Of a DNA stretch of 64,000 nt, positions 10,324 to 23,107 are shown piece by piece; position 1 is the first letter of the stretch, and every line of letters starts with the position of its first letter. Origin of the DNA: Siphonodentalium dalli (lineage: Eukaryota > Mollusca > Scaphopoda > Gadilida > Siphonodentaliidae); contig CP136067.1 of NCBI GenBank assembly GCA_032622095.1, positions 60,088,893-60,152,892 of the forward strand, written 5' to 3'. The notes beneath the pieces were generated by a model. It was given only the letters and a program-made list of their open reading frames with translations, did not search any database and was not told where the DNA came from. A program made the position numbers and the translations under genes.

Positions 10324-11049
10324 ATCTCACATGAATTTCTGGCATTCTGATTGGCTGCAGACTGCTATACTATTTTACGATAGTACCCCAGTAGGATTCC
10401 TACATGCCTACTATTCTTTTTCTATTTATAGTTACAACTTCATTTTGCGAAATCGGGTTGCCGTCTGAAGATACGGCCAATCTTAAACTATACCGTGTAC
10501 GATACTTATCGGTATATCATTAGATTTATTACTGAATTGTAATGATCTTACAAATGTCCGATAATAGCTAGCCAACGGTTGTCCGTTTAGTTGCATGCGG
10601 CCAGTCCTAATTGTATAATGACAGTGGACGGTATTTATAATGTCCTTTTCCGCTTTTATTGATGTTAAGCAAGTTATCTTCTACAATTTCGCCAAAATGT
10701 CTTTGCTAATGACGTATTTATAGAAATACATGTATGAATCATGAAGAGATGCTGCTAGATGTAACTACCAACGTCAAAAGATGGCCGTAAATTGTAAAAT
10801 CTGCGACCGATTTCCAAAATTCAAGGTAAATAAAAATGTGACAAAATCAGACACATAAATTGAGAGAGAATTTGCACCAATGTTCGATATAATATAATAA
10901 ATAATGAATGACTTGTCGTTGACTATGCCAAAATATTGGTCCTCGGTGAGGAATAGTCCACTCGCCTGCGGCTCGTGGACTATTCCTCCTCGAGGACCAC
11001 TATTTTGGCATAGTCAACTCCAAGCCATTCATTATCTATATAATATTAT
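10324..11049. mobile_element. 726-bp insertion with 8-bp target duplication and palindromic end
   Basis: Bounded by AATATTAT at 10316-10323 and 11042-11049. The paralogous copy has a single AATATTAT (29251-29258) at the aligned position followed directly by the shared flank, so it serves as an empty site. The right part is a long hairpin (10890-11047). No transposase is seen. An 8-bp duplication fits hAT-like transposition, but the terminal bases do not form a clear TIR. Confidence 0.65.
10890..11047. repeat. Long palindrome (about 65-75 bp arms)
   Basis: The left arm (AATGAATGACTTG..., GACTATGCCAAAATA, GGTCCTCG, GAATAGTCCAC) is mirrored by the right arm (GTGGACTATTCC, CGAGGACC, TATTTTGGCATAGTC, CCATTCATT) around a short centre near 10968. 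It lies at the end of the 726-bp insertion. Confidence 0.85.
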
Positions 11050-11679
11050 GTTATTTCCTTTCGCACTGTGTCGTATATAGTCTCTTTAGAACCATGTACT
11101 ATTTTTAACTGATGTGCATCAGTTGGAAAATAAAGCTTTGAGATACATGTAGATCGTGTTGTGGCTGTAACGATGAGGCACCTCGCACCGTTGTCAAAAT
11201 AAGTCTTAATCAAACATGGCTATAGTATCAAGTATGGTTGTTTTGTATAAATGTGGGTCAAGTAATTTTAGTTTATTAAAAAAAAAATTCCTAGATACGT
11301 TGTTCAACTGACCAGTATCCAAAACTATCCTCCTCTGAAGGAGAGCTAGGGTCCGATAATTTGATCCAGTAGAGTGAGTAGACCTGTTAGAAATTCATTA
11401 TAGACCTACTTGCCTTTATAAATAAAAAAAATGATTTTATGACGTTTATATAAATAGGAGAATGTTGCACGTCGACTGATTTGGGTTGGCCCCTTGACAG
11501 CCGATTACGACATCAATGCTGTAAGCCCACCGTTCTACTTTGCGACAAAAGTGGTCGCTTCTCAAAAAATCGATCCTCGTATTATGTAAAAAAAAAATTG
11601 GTGATGTCACAAAATCAGATAGCCTATGTACGAAACAAAGCTTTGTTTCGTTATGATAATGGTGCTGTTTAAAGAAGTC

Positions 11680-13055
11680 AAAAGTGGCGCCGTTCGAGTC
11701 AGGAGGCTGCGCGGAAGGGGAGAGGGGCACCAACATTGATAACAAATATTTAGCGCCGATTTCCATTCTTCTCCGCGATACAAGGAATCTAATCGTTGAT
11801 TTAAAGACTCCAATGTTGTGCCGCTTGGATGAGAGATTGGGGCACTAATTTTGATAAGAATACCACCAAACTTATACATAATCTTCTCCATGATATCAGA
11901 AGTCTAATGATGTGGCATACAAAGCCGTCAAAAGTGACGTCATTCGAAAAAGGGGTACCCTGAAGCTGAAAGGGGCACTGATAAAAATATTTTTAGCGCC
12001 GATTTCCACCAAATTTATACACATTCTTCTTCATTATACGCGGAATCTAATCATGTGATTTAAAGACGCCAACTTGGTGTCGGTTGGGTGAGAGATGGGG
12101 TGGGCACTAAATATGCACATAATATATATGTTTATTCGCCGATTACCACCAAACTTATACATAATCATCAGGAGCCTAAGTGTGTGGCTTACAGTTGTAA
12201 AATGTGCATGGAGTCATTCGAGTCAGGGGTGCATGGATCGAGGGGAGGTGAGCACCAAAAACTGATAATAAAAAATCTATTTTTAGCACCGATGTCCACC
12301 AAATTGACAAAAAGGAATACGAGGAATCTTAGCGTGTGGTTTAAATACGCCAAATTTGTGCCGTTTGTGTGACAGATGGTGGCACTAAATTTTATGCGAA
12401 TTTTTTTTTTAGTCGCAAATTTGTATATAGTAATGTTCACAATGAGACTAACTGTGTGGTTTAAAGATGTCAAAAGTGGCGCCGCGTGCGTCAGGGATGG
12501 GGAGAGGAGGGTCATCAACACTGATACAAATATGTTTGGCGACAATTTCCACCAAATTCACTTTCTTCCCCCATGATACAAGGAATCGTCGTGTGGGTTA
12601 AATACGCTACATTTTGGTCTCTATATTTGCGAATGTCTGTCTGTCTATATAACTTCATGTGGACCATCTAGATGGCATCAAATGAGTCTAACAGTGGTAA
12701 CTATTTACGAGGAAGATAATGGTGCGGTTAACATTTTATAAAGTGGTGTTGTTGGTGTCAGGGACAGAAACAGGGGAGGGGCACACAAATTATGAAATAT
12801 TTTTGTCGCCGATTTCCACCAAACTGATAATTAATCATCTCCATGATGGCGTCCGTTCGAGTCAGGGGTGCACGAAGGGGGAGGGGCACCAAAATTGATT
12901 TTTTAAATATATTTTAGCGACGATTTCCACCAAATTGATACATGTTCTTTTCCATGATACGAGGAGTGTAATCGTATGATTTTAAGACGCCAAATGTGTG
13001 CCGTTTTGTTTAGATATGGGGGGCATTAAGTTTCATAATAATTTGTTTAGTTGCC
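11680..13055 (+). repeat. Diverged repeat domain (period about 110-150 bp)
   Basis: Recurrent modules in the same order: GTGGCGCCGTTCGAGTCAGG, GGGGAGGGGCACCAA, (T)TTAGCGCCGATTTCCACCAA, ACTTATACATAATCATCTCC, ATGATACGAGGAATCTAAT, GTGTGGTTTAAAGACGCCAA. The GCCGATTTCCACC module is near 11755, 11998, 12138, 12288, 12539, 12808 and 12917. Copies differ at many sites, so the domain is old. Further copies are at 13885-14210, about 8055-8130, and inverted at 62420-62697. No coding signal. Confidence 0.8.
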
Positions 13056-13884
13056 GATTACTGTATCACACGGTGATAGAAAATGCCGACGCCCTTGGAT
13101 GCGTGCTGCTGCCGAAGACCAACATTTTAAATTGTGATCCAATACGCCGCCGGTGCGCGGGAGTTTTTGTTTATTGTAATTTAATCACGCCTGTGTTAAA
13201 TATTGACACATTGATTGTGATAAACCGATGTTCATCGTTGAATTGTGGATCCCGCCAATGCGTGAGTACAATTGACAACTTGTTTATATGTGTGTTGTGG
13301 ATAGTGATGGACTGATAAACAACTGCATAACACTATTGAATATAGGACATCTCTATGTGTGTTTGTAATTCGAATTTGGGATATCATAATAGCTGCAAGG
13401 GAAGCCGTTATTTGACAGTTCATGCACGTCCATTCAGATGTGATCTGACAATGCCTGTGAGGCGTTACTATATTTACTGTTGGGAGTTAATGTTGAACAA
13501 TATGGCAATTATTCTTGTTTGTTTAGTATTACTATTGTTTCTAGTAATGTGACTCTGATCTTTCTTATTACCGGATTTGATTTATCTCAAGCCATTTGAT
13601 TGTATAGTATATAGTAGCTGTCTTCTTGTCTCATTTAAATGGTCATGCATTTTATATATTTGTAATTTCATATATCGCATGCATATGGTATAAGCTATGT
13701 TTGTTATATCCAATGTCACATGCATATGGTCTAAGCTATGTCATACTCAATGTCACATGTATATGGTCTGTAATTATGTTTCATACAATTCAATATTCTC
13801 ATACATTGTATTTGCATTCCAGGTTGAAAGAACAAATCTTTGACAACCTTGGCTTATCATCCACTTTCCATACACGAAACAATT
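13056..13884. other. Insertion-like stretch between repeat copies; short direct repeats
   Basis: Separates two parts of the repeat domain. It holds three copies of a roughly 37-bp unit at about 13672-13785 (CATATGGT(C/A)TAAGCTATGT, AATGTCACATG). The open frames at 12998-13315 and 13355-13552 show no recognisable domain. Confidence 0.5.
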
Positions 13885-14210
13885 AACACCAAAAACTTAT
13901 TTATTAGCATCTCCATGAAATCAGGAGTCTAATGGACGTGGTTTAAATATGTCAAAAATGGCGCTGTTCGAGTAATGAATGGGTAGGGGATGGCACCAAA
14001 GATGATATAAATAAGCACTAATTTCCACCAAGTCCATACAAGTCCTTCTCCAATGATACGAGGAATGAAATCATGTGCGTTAAAGACGCCACATTTGGTG
14101 CCGTTTTGGGTCAGGGATGAGAGAGGAGGGGCACTAACATTGATAAGAATGTTTTATTCGCCGATATCCACAAAATTTGTATATAGTCATCTCCGTAATT
14201 CGTTCCAAGG
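13885..14210 (+). repeat. Further copies of the 11.7-kb repeat family
   Basis: Contains CACCAAAAACTTAT, ATCTCCATGAAATCAGGAGTC, CTAATTTCCACCAAGTCC and CGCCGATATCCAC, in the same order as in the 11.7-13.0 kb domain. Confidence 0.75.
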
Positions 14211-15822
14211 ACTTTTTGGCGTTCAAATTTCACAACCTCGACAAATGGTGATCGAATTAAGTCACTTGAACAAGTATACCTTTTCAACTGTCATAAGTGT
14301 ATGGGGATGGGAATCAGGGCATTCATATACACGAAGTGAGCTAGCAGAAACAGTTACATAGAAGAAAGCATTAAACGTTTATTGATGACTCAAGTTTTAT
14401 AACACTATTGAGTCTGTCCAATTAAGGATATTTTCCACAAAAAGATACTATCTGCCAAGAGAGATGGAAACGTACAGAAGACCTGTTCAAAAATAGTAGT
14501 CACAGAGTGCAGTCCACTATTGTTTCTTCTGAGTAGTGCGTGACATTTCAGGATCCTCCAAAACTGGCATCTTGACAAGGGTATATACATTACAGAGGAT
14601 TTCTTTCATTTTTTTTTAGAACAGACTCATAACCTAACATAAACAACTTAAAATCTCGCTCTGTGTAGGGCATGTGTAGCTGATATATAGCAACATATAT
14701 TTTAAGGGTCAGATGCACGTTTGGCCAAAATTTCCTGGTATTTCTAAATGGATTTTCTCAAAATATGTCAGGAATTGTGATACAATATTTAAAAACCATC
14801 GAACAATTGGTTATTATAATCTCATTTACTTCACTTTTTATGGCATGGAAAATATTTAAAATTTCACCAGTTTCAGGTACCAAGAACTTCTGTAAATTAG
14901 ATTTGTTTCAAATCTGCAGATCATATATCCATGATATGATATCTGAAGACCATGAGAGGAGACTTATTTTTTCTTGATTCGTGAAATTTTATGATTATTT
15001 TCAATTAGAAATACAACTACCCACAAATAATTTTCAATATTTGAGAATGTTCATGTCATTCATGATGTTCAATGCAAATTTGGGCTAAGATGAGTTCTGG
15101 GTCATGGCTTCATAACCAAGTTAAAGCTGACCACCATATCGCTTAATACTGCGGCCTAATTTCTTATGATTGCTCCCTGCTTGAGTGGACCACGCTGCAT
15201 ATCAACATTTGGTTTCTTTGGGCTGGAATATTTGTGATTACTTTATTCTCCATTATAATATATGGGGGTGTGACACTATATTATGCAATTAAAAATCTAA
15301 CTCCAAATAGTGATACAAATGAAGCCTCCTCTCGTGGAGCTAAGATAATAAGGTGTTTGGTGATTGGAGTGTTGTGTGAAATTATTAATTATTCTAGTAG
15401 TTCTTGGTACCGAAATGGACAAAACAATTAATTAATATTTTCAACCTCCCAATTGTATTATAATCCAATATTTTTGTCACCTCTTAATAATTGCTCAGTA
15501 TCTGCAAACAATGAAGTTTACGATATGTGAAATTCAAGGTTTTTCGCCAGATATCTCGAGAGAAATACTTTGTTGAAAATCGCTTGCCATATTTGGCTGT
15601 ATTTATGCAAAACGTGCATCTCCATCTTAAACTGAGAATAATAACCAGTGTAGCACTTTGAACAGCGGAACACCTGGATATTTCTTTAAAACATCTGTAT
15701 CTTCATGGAAATATGTGTCCTCACAATCTTAGTCTAACCCACTATATTGATTTATACATCTCTGTGTAAAACCCAATTGTCCTCTTTTACTTTTGCGAAT
15801 TAATGTGTTTATGATGTTCATG
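14211..15822. other. No gene recognised
   Basis: AT-rich, with short open frames only (longest about 70 codons) and no domain that I recognise. No repeat shared with the rest of the window was noticed. Confidence 0.45.
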
Positions 15823-15830
15823 ATTTGATC

Positions 15831-17263
15831 AGGGGGGTGGTAATAAAACAAATTGCAGGAAGGTATGCCGGGTGGGTGGGTGATTAAAGAGGCAAAAAAC
15901 GCAATTTTTTTCACTAAAGACCTTTTGTGCCTGTCGTCGACATATCATATTTTCAACAAGATAATGAGTAAAAATAGACGTTAGATCAGTGTGGAAACTT
16001 CTACAATAATGTAAATAAAACAGTTTAGAACAACGTATGACCGAAATATATTAGGTTTTTCCTTGATGAAATTATGAAACATAAGCATAAAGAGCTTCGA
16101 GAAATGTAAAACTGAAATAAATATACTTTTCCTGATGAAACTAAGACCCTTAAGCCTAGATCATTGTATGTATGGAAAAAGAGCGAGCAACTGTCTCAAA
16201 CATTAATGTTACTATCAATGGCTATAGACAATAACTGTCATCAGTACATCGAGTCAATCGTGAATTATTTGCATATCTATAAACTCAGATGACTAAATAT
16301 GTTACTCCCACAACAACCAAAGTATCCAAGTCTGGTATAGTAACTGCTTATCATTTAGTGTAATAGTAGTTGCCCCAGTAGACTAACAAAAGTGCATGGT
16401 ATGGAATAATGCTGAGCTGGTTGGCAGACTAATCATAAAATAGTTAGAAATTATGGAATTGTGTGTATCCTGTGTGGACCTAGGCTTGCTAATATCAGCA
16501 ATTGATCAAATAATAGTTCCAATTGCATCCTGGTAAATCTCCTCTCTGTGTTTATTTAATTTCAAAATATGTCAACTCTAGTTGAATTGGAGCTTAACAA
16601 ATGTCACGGACGTGTCTACAAAATGTCAACAGTGATTCGAAAGTAAGGAACGAGTTCGTTGTCCTGCGATAATGCTATCAACTAAAAGGGTAATACATCT
16701 TCAACTATTCAAACACACGTTTGGTTCATGTAATTCGGTAGCTTGCATGGAAAAATTATATCCCACTGGATATGTATACAAAAATGTTGTAAAATTGGAT
16801 GCATAGTATGCCTATTAAGCTAGCTAGTATATTCAGCAGCTATCAGCTTCTGAATGGTTACTGTATTTGTCAACTACATCGATGCATTTTAATTTCCATT
16901 TAGCAGTGTGGAATATGACCACCCAGGCTGATCTAGCATACTCTGGTCACGCACTGACCTGGACACTCTTTATACATGTTTTATATACATACATTTTCAT
17001 TTTCATTTTTCATTAAACATAGGTGCTAAAACTGGTTAAACCGTCATCTGGACTAAATGTGATAGGTTACTGGTGGTGTGGGCAATATACGTAGGGTTTT
17101 ATGGCGTTTCGGACCAAAAGTAGTTAAATTTAGGGGGAGTCAAAAATAGGGAGTCAAAACATATTTTTATTTTTTTGCAGGGGGGGGGGGGGGTGGGTCC
17201 CCGAAAATGACAGATGCAAAAAACGGCATACCTTCCTGCAAATGTTTACTACCACTCCCCCTG
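15831..17263. mobile_element. 1.43-kb TIR element, hAT-like, copy 1
   Basis: The left end (C)AGGGGGGTGGTAATAAAA followed by TTGCAGGAAGGTATGCCG is mirrored at the right end by CGGCATACCTTCCTGCAAAT and ACTACCACTCCCCCTG. The flanks ATTTGATC (15823-15830) and TTTTGATC (17264-17271) match at 7 of 8 bases. CAGGG ends with an 8-bp duplication suggest a non-autonomous hAT. There is no transposase. The interior (CTCCAGTAGACTAAC region, about 16375) is shared with the element split at 42665-46723. Confidence 0.65.
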
Positions 17264-19160
17264 TTTTGATCCCAATGAAAAATGTAAAAAAAAGTAAACA
17301 AACGTCAACTCCAACAACGCAGTTGAAAACAAACACTTCTTTATTGGTGGGACGAATCAATCGCAATAAACAAAAAGACATTCACTGACACTGTTACGTA
17401 ATTCCAATGCCACAAGATATCGCATAATGATATATTTCGAGAACTGATGTAATATAGACTACCATGTTGGCCGCCATCTTGAATAAGTTTTCCCCAAAGC
17501 GGATTTTAGCGGTTTTGGATATGTTATACACGCGACTTTCCAAAAATGCTTATATACCAATGTTTGCGGGCGGACGCCTATATTTAGATACCATGACCAC
17601 ATGTGCACTATTCGGGGTGTTTTTCCGGATGGACGCCTATATTTAGATACCATGACCACATGTGCACTATTCGGGGTGTTTCCTTTCGTTGAATGGGGTC
17701 ACTCTCACAAAAAAATGTGCTGAAGGGTACACAGGGTTTGTGATCGGCACTAACGCAGTTACTGTAACTGTCTTCCTGAAGTCTGGCTCCCGTGTCGGTG
17801 CAAGGGTTTTTATATTTGATAAACAGAATATTCTTTTATACGAAATCACTTTTATCATCCCCACTAGCAGTTTGTTTTCAGTTAATTTTAATTTCATTGG
17901 AACGTAAACAATTATTCAGAAGCAGAAACCATGGCAGACATGAAATCTAAACGTCATTTAAAACGAGATTTCAAAACATGTGTACCCTTTCACACTTATT
18001 TTTATGAGAGCTTTGCTTTCTGGGCAATGAACTTTTTAATCACCGGATGAATGCATTTGATTCACCAAACTAATGCACGAATGTGGACAATGCATATGAA
18101 CGACAAGCAATTAGTTGCTATAAATTTTACTTCAGCGCTCATAAATAATTCCAAAGGAATGCTCGGGGTTCATATCGGGTTGATGTCTTGGCCGACATAT
18201 ACCGGTATATTTATACGGATTCGTATTATACATATGAAGTCGCAAAGGACGGACACACTATATAAATAGTACTCCATTCTCGGCAATAAAGATTATAATA
18301 CGTGGTTCGTGTGACACATCATAATCTTGCTCAATGTTCAACTTAAAGACATATTATGTACTTGTTCTGGTGCGTGAACCTGATCTGTTGGTATCCAGGC
18401 GCTATGCCAACGGCAGGACTATAGCATTCTACTAACATCGCCGAAAATCTGAAGCAAATCCACCGTACCACTCTATACGGAAAACATAGTCTGAACTACG
18501 CTCAATTGTAAATATTTACTACTCGATTAGGGACGCATCTATCGGCGATACACTAACGAAAACGATTTCGCCATCGAGAGTCACTTCATTTAATTCCTAT
18601 ATAAGAATGACGGTGTGTGATGTCAATCTGGATATAATATTTGTAAAAATTACTACTTTGAGCAAGATTATTCTCAATTTATATCTGATCACCCTACAGG
18701 AGTGTTTCACATCACTTTAAAAAACGGACATGGCTCATTGAACCTAAAACAAGTGCATGTATCGGCCTATACGTCATTTGGTGGTAGAGACAAAATAGAT
18801 CGATAAATTGTCCGTATATATAAGTGACGCTCTCGGGAACTTTTTGGACATTGGTCATGCATTTATTTTAAAAACTGATTTTTTTTCTTCTGGATTCGAT
18901 TCTGTGGAAGTTAACGATATCGTTCAATTTTCTTTCCATGCAGGGTTGATGTAAACAGTATTTATTCCATATAATTCAGAAATGCATGGTACAAAATATG
19001 AAGCATGAATATTGGTTGTATGGAGGGGATCAGACATCAAGCATAAAGCTTATGGGTGTCGTTTTCGATCACGTGTGAATCAGCCCACACTGTGAGAATG
19101 ATTAGATAATATTAGTTAATAGTGTTCATGATAATTTTAGAAGAACGTTGTTGGTATATC

Positions 19161-19163
<3 letters not shown>
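17264..19163. other. No gene; 59-bp tandem duplication
   Basis: A 59-bp unit beginning GGACGCCTATATTTAGATAC occurs at 17572 and again at 17631. The open frames at 17662-17907 (both strands) have no recognised domain. The remainder is AT-rich without a supported feature. Confidence 0.5.
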
Positions 19164-19231
<68 letters not shown>

Positions 19232-19239
19232 TATATATA
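19164..19239. repeat. (TA)n microsatellite at Helitron-like insertion
   Basis: A nearly pure TA run ending immediately before the TC 5' terminus of the Helitron-like array. Confidence 0.9.
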
Positions 19240-19913
19240 TCTATTATATATTTTGAAGACCTCTGTTTGTTTGTCTGTCTGTCTGTCTGTCTGTATGTCT
19301 GTCATTAATACAAATCTACGATTCTCGACCGATCGGGACGAAACTTGGTACGTGAGTGTAGTTTGACCAAGCGGTGAACGTTGTCGTATTGGCGAGCCCG
19401 TGCGGCGCCCGCTTCGCGCATGCGCAGACGAGATCTCGGAAACGGGTGGAGCTATCGACTTGAAATTTGGTATGTGAATGTATCTTGCCCCGGATACGAA
19501 TTTTATCGGGTCACCGAGCCCGTGCGACGTCAGCTTCGCGCATGCGCAGACGAGATCTCGGAAACGGGTGGAGCTATCGACTTGAAATTTGGTATGTGAA
19601 TGTATCTTGCCCCGGATAAGAATTTTATCGGGTCACCGAGCCCGTGCGACGTCAGCTTCGCGCATGCGCAGACGAGATCTCGGAAACGGGTGGAGCTATC
19701 GACTTGAAATTTGGTATGTGAATGTATCTTGCCCCGGATAAGAATTTTATCGGGTCGCCGAGCCCGTGCGACGCCAGCTCCGCGCATGCGCAGACCAGAT
19801 CTCGGAAACGGTGGAGCTATCGACTTGAAATTTGCTATGTGAATGTATCTTGCCCCGGATACAAATTTCGTCGGTTTTTGAATAGCCTGGACAACGTCGG
19901 GCTCATCGGCTAG
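19240..19913 (+). mobile_element. Helitron-like non-autonomous element, unit 0
   Basis: Starts A|TCTATTATATATTTTGAAGA and ends with a GC-rich hairpin (AGCCCGG...CGGGCT), then CATCGG, then CTAG (19910-19913), followed by T. These are the classical Helitron marks: 5' TC, a subterminal 3' hairpin, a 3' CTRR end, and insertion between A and T. Inside are a (CTGT)n stretch (about 19270-19300) and a run of 122-bp modules whose GCGCATGCGC core sits at 19416, 19538, 19660 and 19782. No Rep/helicase is encoded, so it depends on a partner elsewhere. The layout (microsatellite, core tandem repeats, 3' hairpin) is that of DINE/HINE-type elements. Confidence 0.7.
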
Positions 19914-20651
19914 TCTATTATATATTTTGAAAGATCTGTGTGTGTGTGTATGTGTTTGTTTGTGTGTTTGAAATCGATGGACTCCAAAACGACTAAGCCA
20001 ATTCCGATGAAATTTGGTATTTGGATGTGTTTTCGGCCGGAGACGAACATAGGCATATTTATTTGTCCGTGCGAGGTCAACTTTTCACGTGCGGAGGTCA
20101 AATCTATTTTTACGCCGTTTTTGCGCTAATATATTTCAGTTCGGTGCTCACAAATCGATTCGATATAGCGCGAATAATAAATTGCCAGTCATATAATTTG
20201 CACGGTTAGAATCTGTGTGGCTTCATCTTTCCAACGATATATAATATGTATGTATCCGTTTTAGTTATCTGCCTCAATTATTAGGTACAAGTGGTACGAT
20301 GCTTTTATCGGGATAAAATCAATGCGTAAATTCTATGACGTCGTCAGAGGTCATAAAGTTAGATTACGTTAACTCTCACCCTGCCGATGCATTTGACTGT
20401 GTCGCGTTAACTCATCACCGGCCGAGGTATCCGCAAATGACATTGGGCTATATATCTCGGAAACGGGTGTAGCTATCGACTTGAAATTTGGTATGTGAAT
20501 GTATCTTGCCCCGGATACGAATTTTATCGGGTCGCCGAGCACATGCGACACCAGCTTCGCGCATGCGCAGACCAGATCTAGGAAACGGGTGGAGCAATCG
20601 ACTTGAAATTTGGTTTTTGAATAGCCCGGACGAAGTCGGGTCACCTTCTAG
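19914..20651 (+). mobile_element. Helitron-like unit 1 (738 bp, type A, short)
   Basis: Begins TCTATTATATATTTTGAAAG directly after the CTAG of unit 0 and ends CCCGGACGAAGTCGGG-TCACCTT-CTAG. Order inside: TG-rich tract, a roughly 500-bp single-copy body, then terminal 122-bp-type modules. Type A markers: GTATTTGGATGTGTTTTCGG and GGTACGATGCTTTTATCGGG. Confidence 0.75.
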
Positions 20652-21509
20652 TCTATTATATATTTTGAAAGATCTGTGTGTGTGTGTATGTGTTTGTTTG
20701 TGTGTTTGAAATCGATGGACTCGAAAACGACCGAGCCAATTTCGATTAAATTTGGTATTTTAGGGTATTTTCGGCCGGAGACGAACATAGGCATATTTAT
20801 TTGTCCGTGCGAGGTCAACTTTTCACGTGCGGAGGTCAAATCTGTTTTTACGCCGTTTTGCGCTAATATATTTCAGTTCGGTGCTCACAAATCGATACGA
20901 TATAGCGCGAATAATAAATTGCCAGTCATATAATTTGCACGGTTAGAATCTGTGTGGCTTCATCTTTCCAACGATATATAATATGTATGTATCCGTTTTA
21001 GTTATCTGCCTCAATTATTAGGTACAAGTGGTGCGATCTTTTATCAGGATAAAATCAATGCGTAAATTCTATGACGTCGTCAGAGGTCATAAAGTTAGAT
21101 TACGTTAACTCTCACCCTGCCGATGCATTTGACTGTGTCGCGTTAACTCATCACCAGCCGAGGTATCCGCAAATGACATTGGGCTATATATCTCGGAAAC
21201 GGGTGTAGCTATCGACTTGAAATTTGGTATGTGAATGTATCTTGCCCCGGATACGAATTTTATCGGGTCGCCGAGCACGTGCGACGCCAGCTTCGCGCAT
21301 GCGCAGACGAGATCTCGGAAACGGGTTGAGATATTGACTTTAAATTTGGTATGTGAATGTATCTTGCCCCGGATACGAATTTTATCGGGTCGCCGAGCAC
21401 GTGCGACACCAGCTTCGCGCATGCACAGACCAGATCTAGGAAACGGGTGGAGCAATCGACTTGAAATTTGGTTTTTGAATACCCCGGACGAAGTCGGGTC
21501 ACCTTCTAG
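20652..21509 (+). mobile_element. Helitron-like unit 2 (858 bp, type B, long)
   Basis: Same ends as unit 1. Type B markers: GTATTTTAGGGTATTTTCGG and GGTGCGATCTTTTATCAGG. It has one extra copy of the roughly 120-bp terminal module, which accounts for the length difference from unit 1. Confidence 0.75.
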
Positions 21510-22369
21510 TCTATTATATATTTTGAAAGATCTGTGTGTGTGTGTATGTGTTTGTTTGTGTGTTTGAAATCGATGGACTCCAAAACGACTAAGCCAATTC
21601 CGATGAAATTTGGTATTTGGATGTGTTTTCGGCCGGAGACGAACATAGGCATATTTATTTGTCCGTGCGAGGTCAACTTTTCACGTGCGGAGGTCAAATC
21701 TATTTTTACGCCGTTTTTGCGCTAATATATTTCAGTTCGGTGCTCACAAATCGATTCGATATAGCGCGAATAATAAATTGCCAGTCATATAATTTGCACG
21801 GTTAGAATCTGTGTGGCTTCATCTTTCCAACGATATATAATATGTATGTATCCGTTTTAGTTATCTGCCTCAATTATTAGGTACAAGTGGTACGATGCTT
21901 TTATCGGGATAAAATCAATGCGTCAATTCTATGACGTCGTCAGAGGTCATAAAGTTAGATTACGTTAACTCTCACCCTGCCGATGCATTTGACTGTGTCG
22001 CGTTAACTCATCACCGGCCGAGGTATCCGCAAATGACATTGGGCTATATATCTCGGAAACGGGTGTAGCTATCGACTTGAAATTTGGTATGTGAATGTAT
22101 CTTGCCCCGGATACGAATTTTATCGGGTCGCCGAGCACGTTCGACGCCAGCTTCGCGCATGCGCAGACGAGATCTCGGAAACGGGTTGAGATATTGACTT
22201 TAAATTTGGTATGTGAATGTATCTTGCCCCGGATACGAATTTTATCGGGTCGCCGAGCACGTGCGACACCAGCTTCGCGCATGCGCAGACCAGATCTAGG
22301 AAACGGGTGGAGCATTCGACTTGAAATTTGGTTTTTGAATACCCCGGACGAAGTCGGGTCACCTTCTAG
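21510..22369 (+). mobile_element. Helitron-like unit 3 (860 bp, type A, long)
   Basis: Type A body with the extra terminal module. Joined head-to-tail to its neighbours through CTAG|TCTATT junctions at 21509/21510 and 22369/22370. Confidence 0.75.
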
Positions 22370-23107
22370 TCTATTATATATTTTGAAAGATCTGTGTGTG
22401 TGTGTATGTGTTTGTTTGTGTGTTTGAAATCGATGGACTCCAAAACGACTAAGCCAATTCCGATGAAATTTGGTATTTGGATGTGTTTTCGGCCGGAGAC
22501 GAACATAGGCATATTTATTTGTCCGTGCGAGGTCAACTTTTCACGTGCGGAGGTCAAATCTATTTTTACGCCGTTTTTGCGCTAATATATTTCAGTTCGG
22601 TGCTCACAAATCGATTCGATATAGCGCGAATAATAAATTGCCAGTCATATAATTTGCACGGTTAGAATCTGTGTGGCTTCATCTTTCCAACGATATATAA
22701 TATGTATGTATCCGTTTTAGTTATCTGCCTCAATTATTAGGTACAAGTGGTACGATGCTTTTATCGGGATAAAATCAATGCGTCAATTCTATGACGTCGT
22801 CAGAGGTCATAAAGTTAGATTACGTTAACTCTCACCCTGCCGATGCATTTGACTGTGTCGCGTTAACTCATCACCGGCCGAGGTATCCGCAAATGACATT
22901 GGGCTATATATCTCGGAAACGGGTGTAGCTATCGACTTGAAATTTGGTATGTGAATGTATCTTGCCCCGGATACGAATTTTATCGGGTCGCCGAGCACGT
23001 GCGACACCAGCTTCGCGCATGCGCAGACCAGATCTAGGAAACGGGTGGAGCAATCGACTTGAAATTTGGTTTTTGAATAGCCCGGACGAAGTCGGGTCAC
23101 CTTCTAG
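22370..23107 (+). mobile_element. Helitron-like unit 4 (738 bp, type A, short)
   Basis: Same length and type as unit 1. With unit 5 it repeats the unit 1-2 pair as a 1596-bp dimer. Confidence 0.75.

Larger units (their letters stand above)
8131..11655 (+). repeat. Paralogous segment, copy 1 (with two insertions)
   Basis: Three blocks, about 8131-8334, 10030-10323 and 11050-11655, align in order and orientation with the continuous segment at about 28745-29672. Shared strings include GTAATTAACGAACCAAAGCT, CTTTCCCCATTGACCGAATT and TTTGATCCAGTAGAGTG. Copy 1 is longer because it carries extra DNA at 8335-10029 and 10324-11049. No gene is apparent in the shared part. Confidence 0.75.

Noticed and set aside
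10324-11049. Calling the 726-bp insertion a palindromic MITE with 65-bp TIRs
   Set aside because: The palindrome occupies only the right 160 bp; the empty-site comparison shows the insertion extends to 10324, so the palindrome is not the element's TIR pair.
17662-17907. Overlapping 76-81 codon frames on both strands
   Set aside because: Neither has a recognisable domain or splice support, and the 5' part is a 59-bp tandem duplication.
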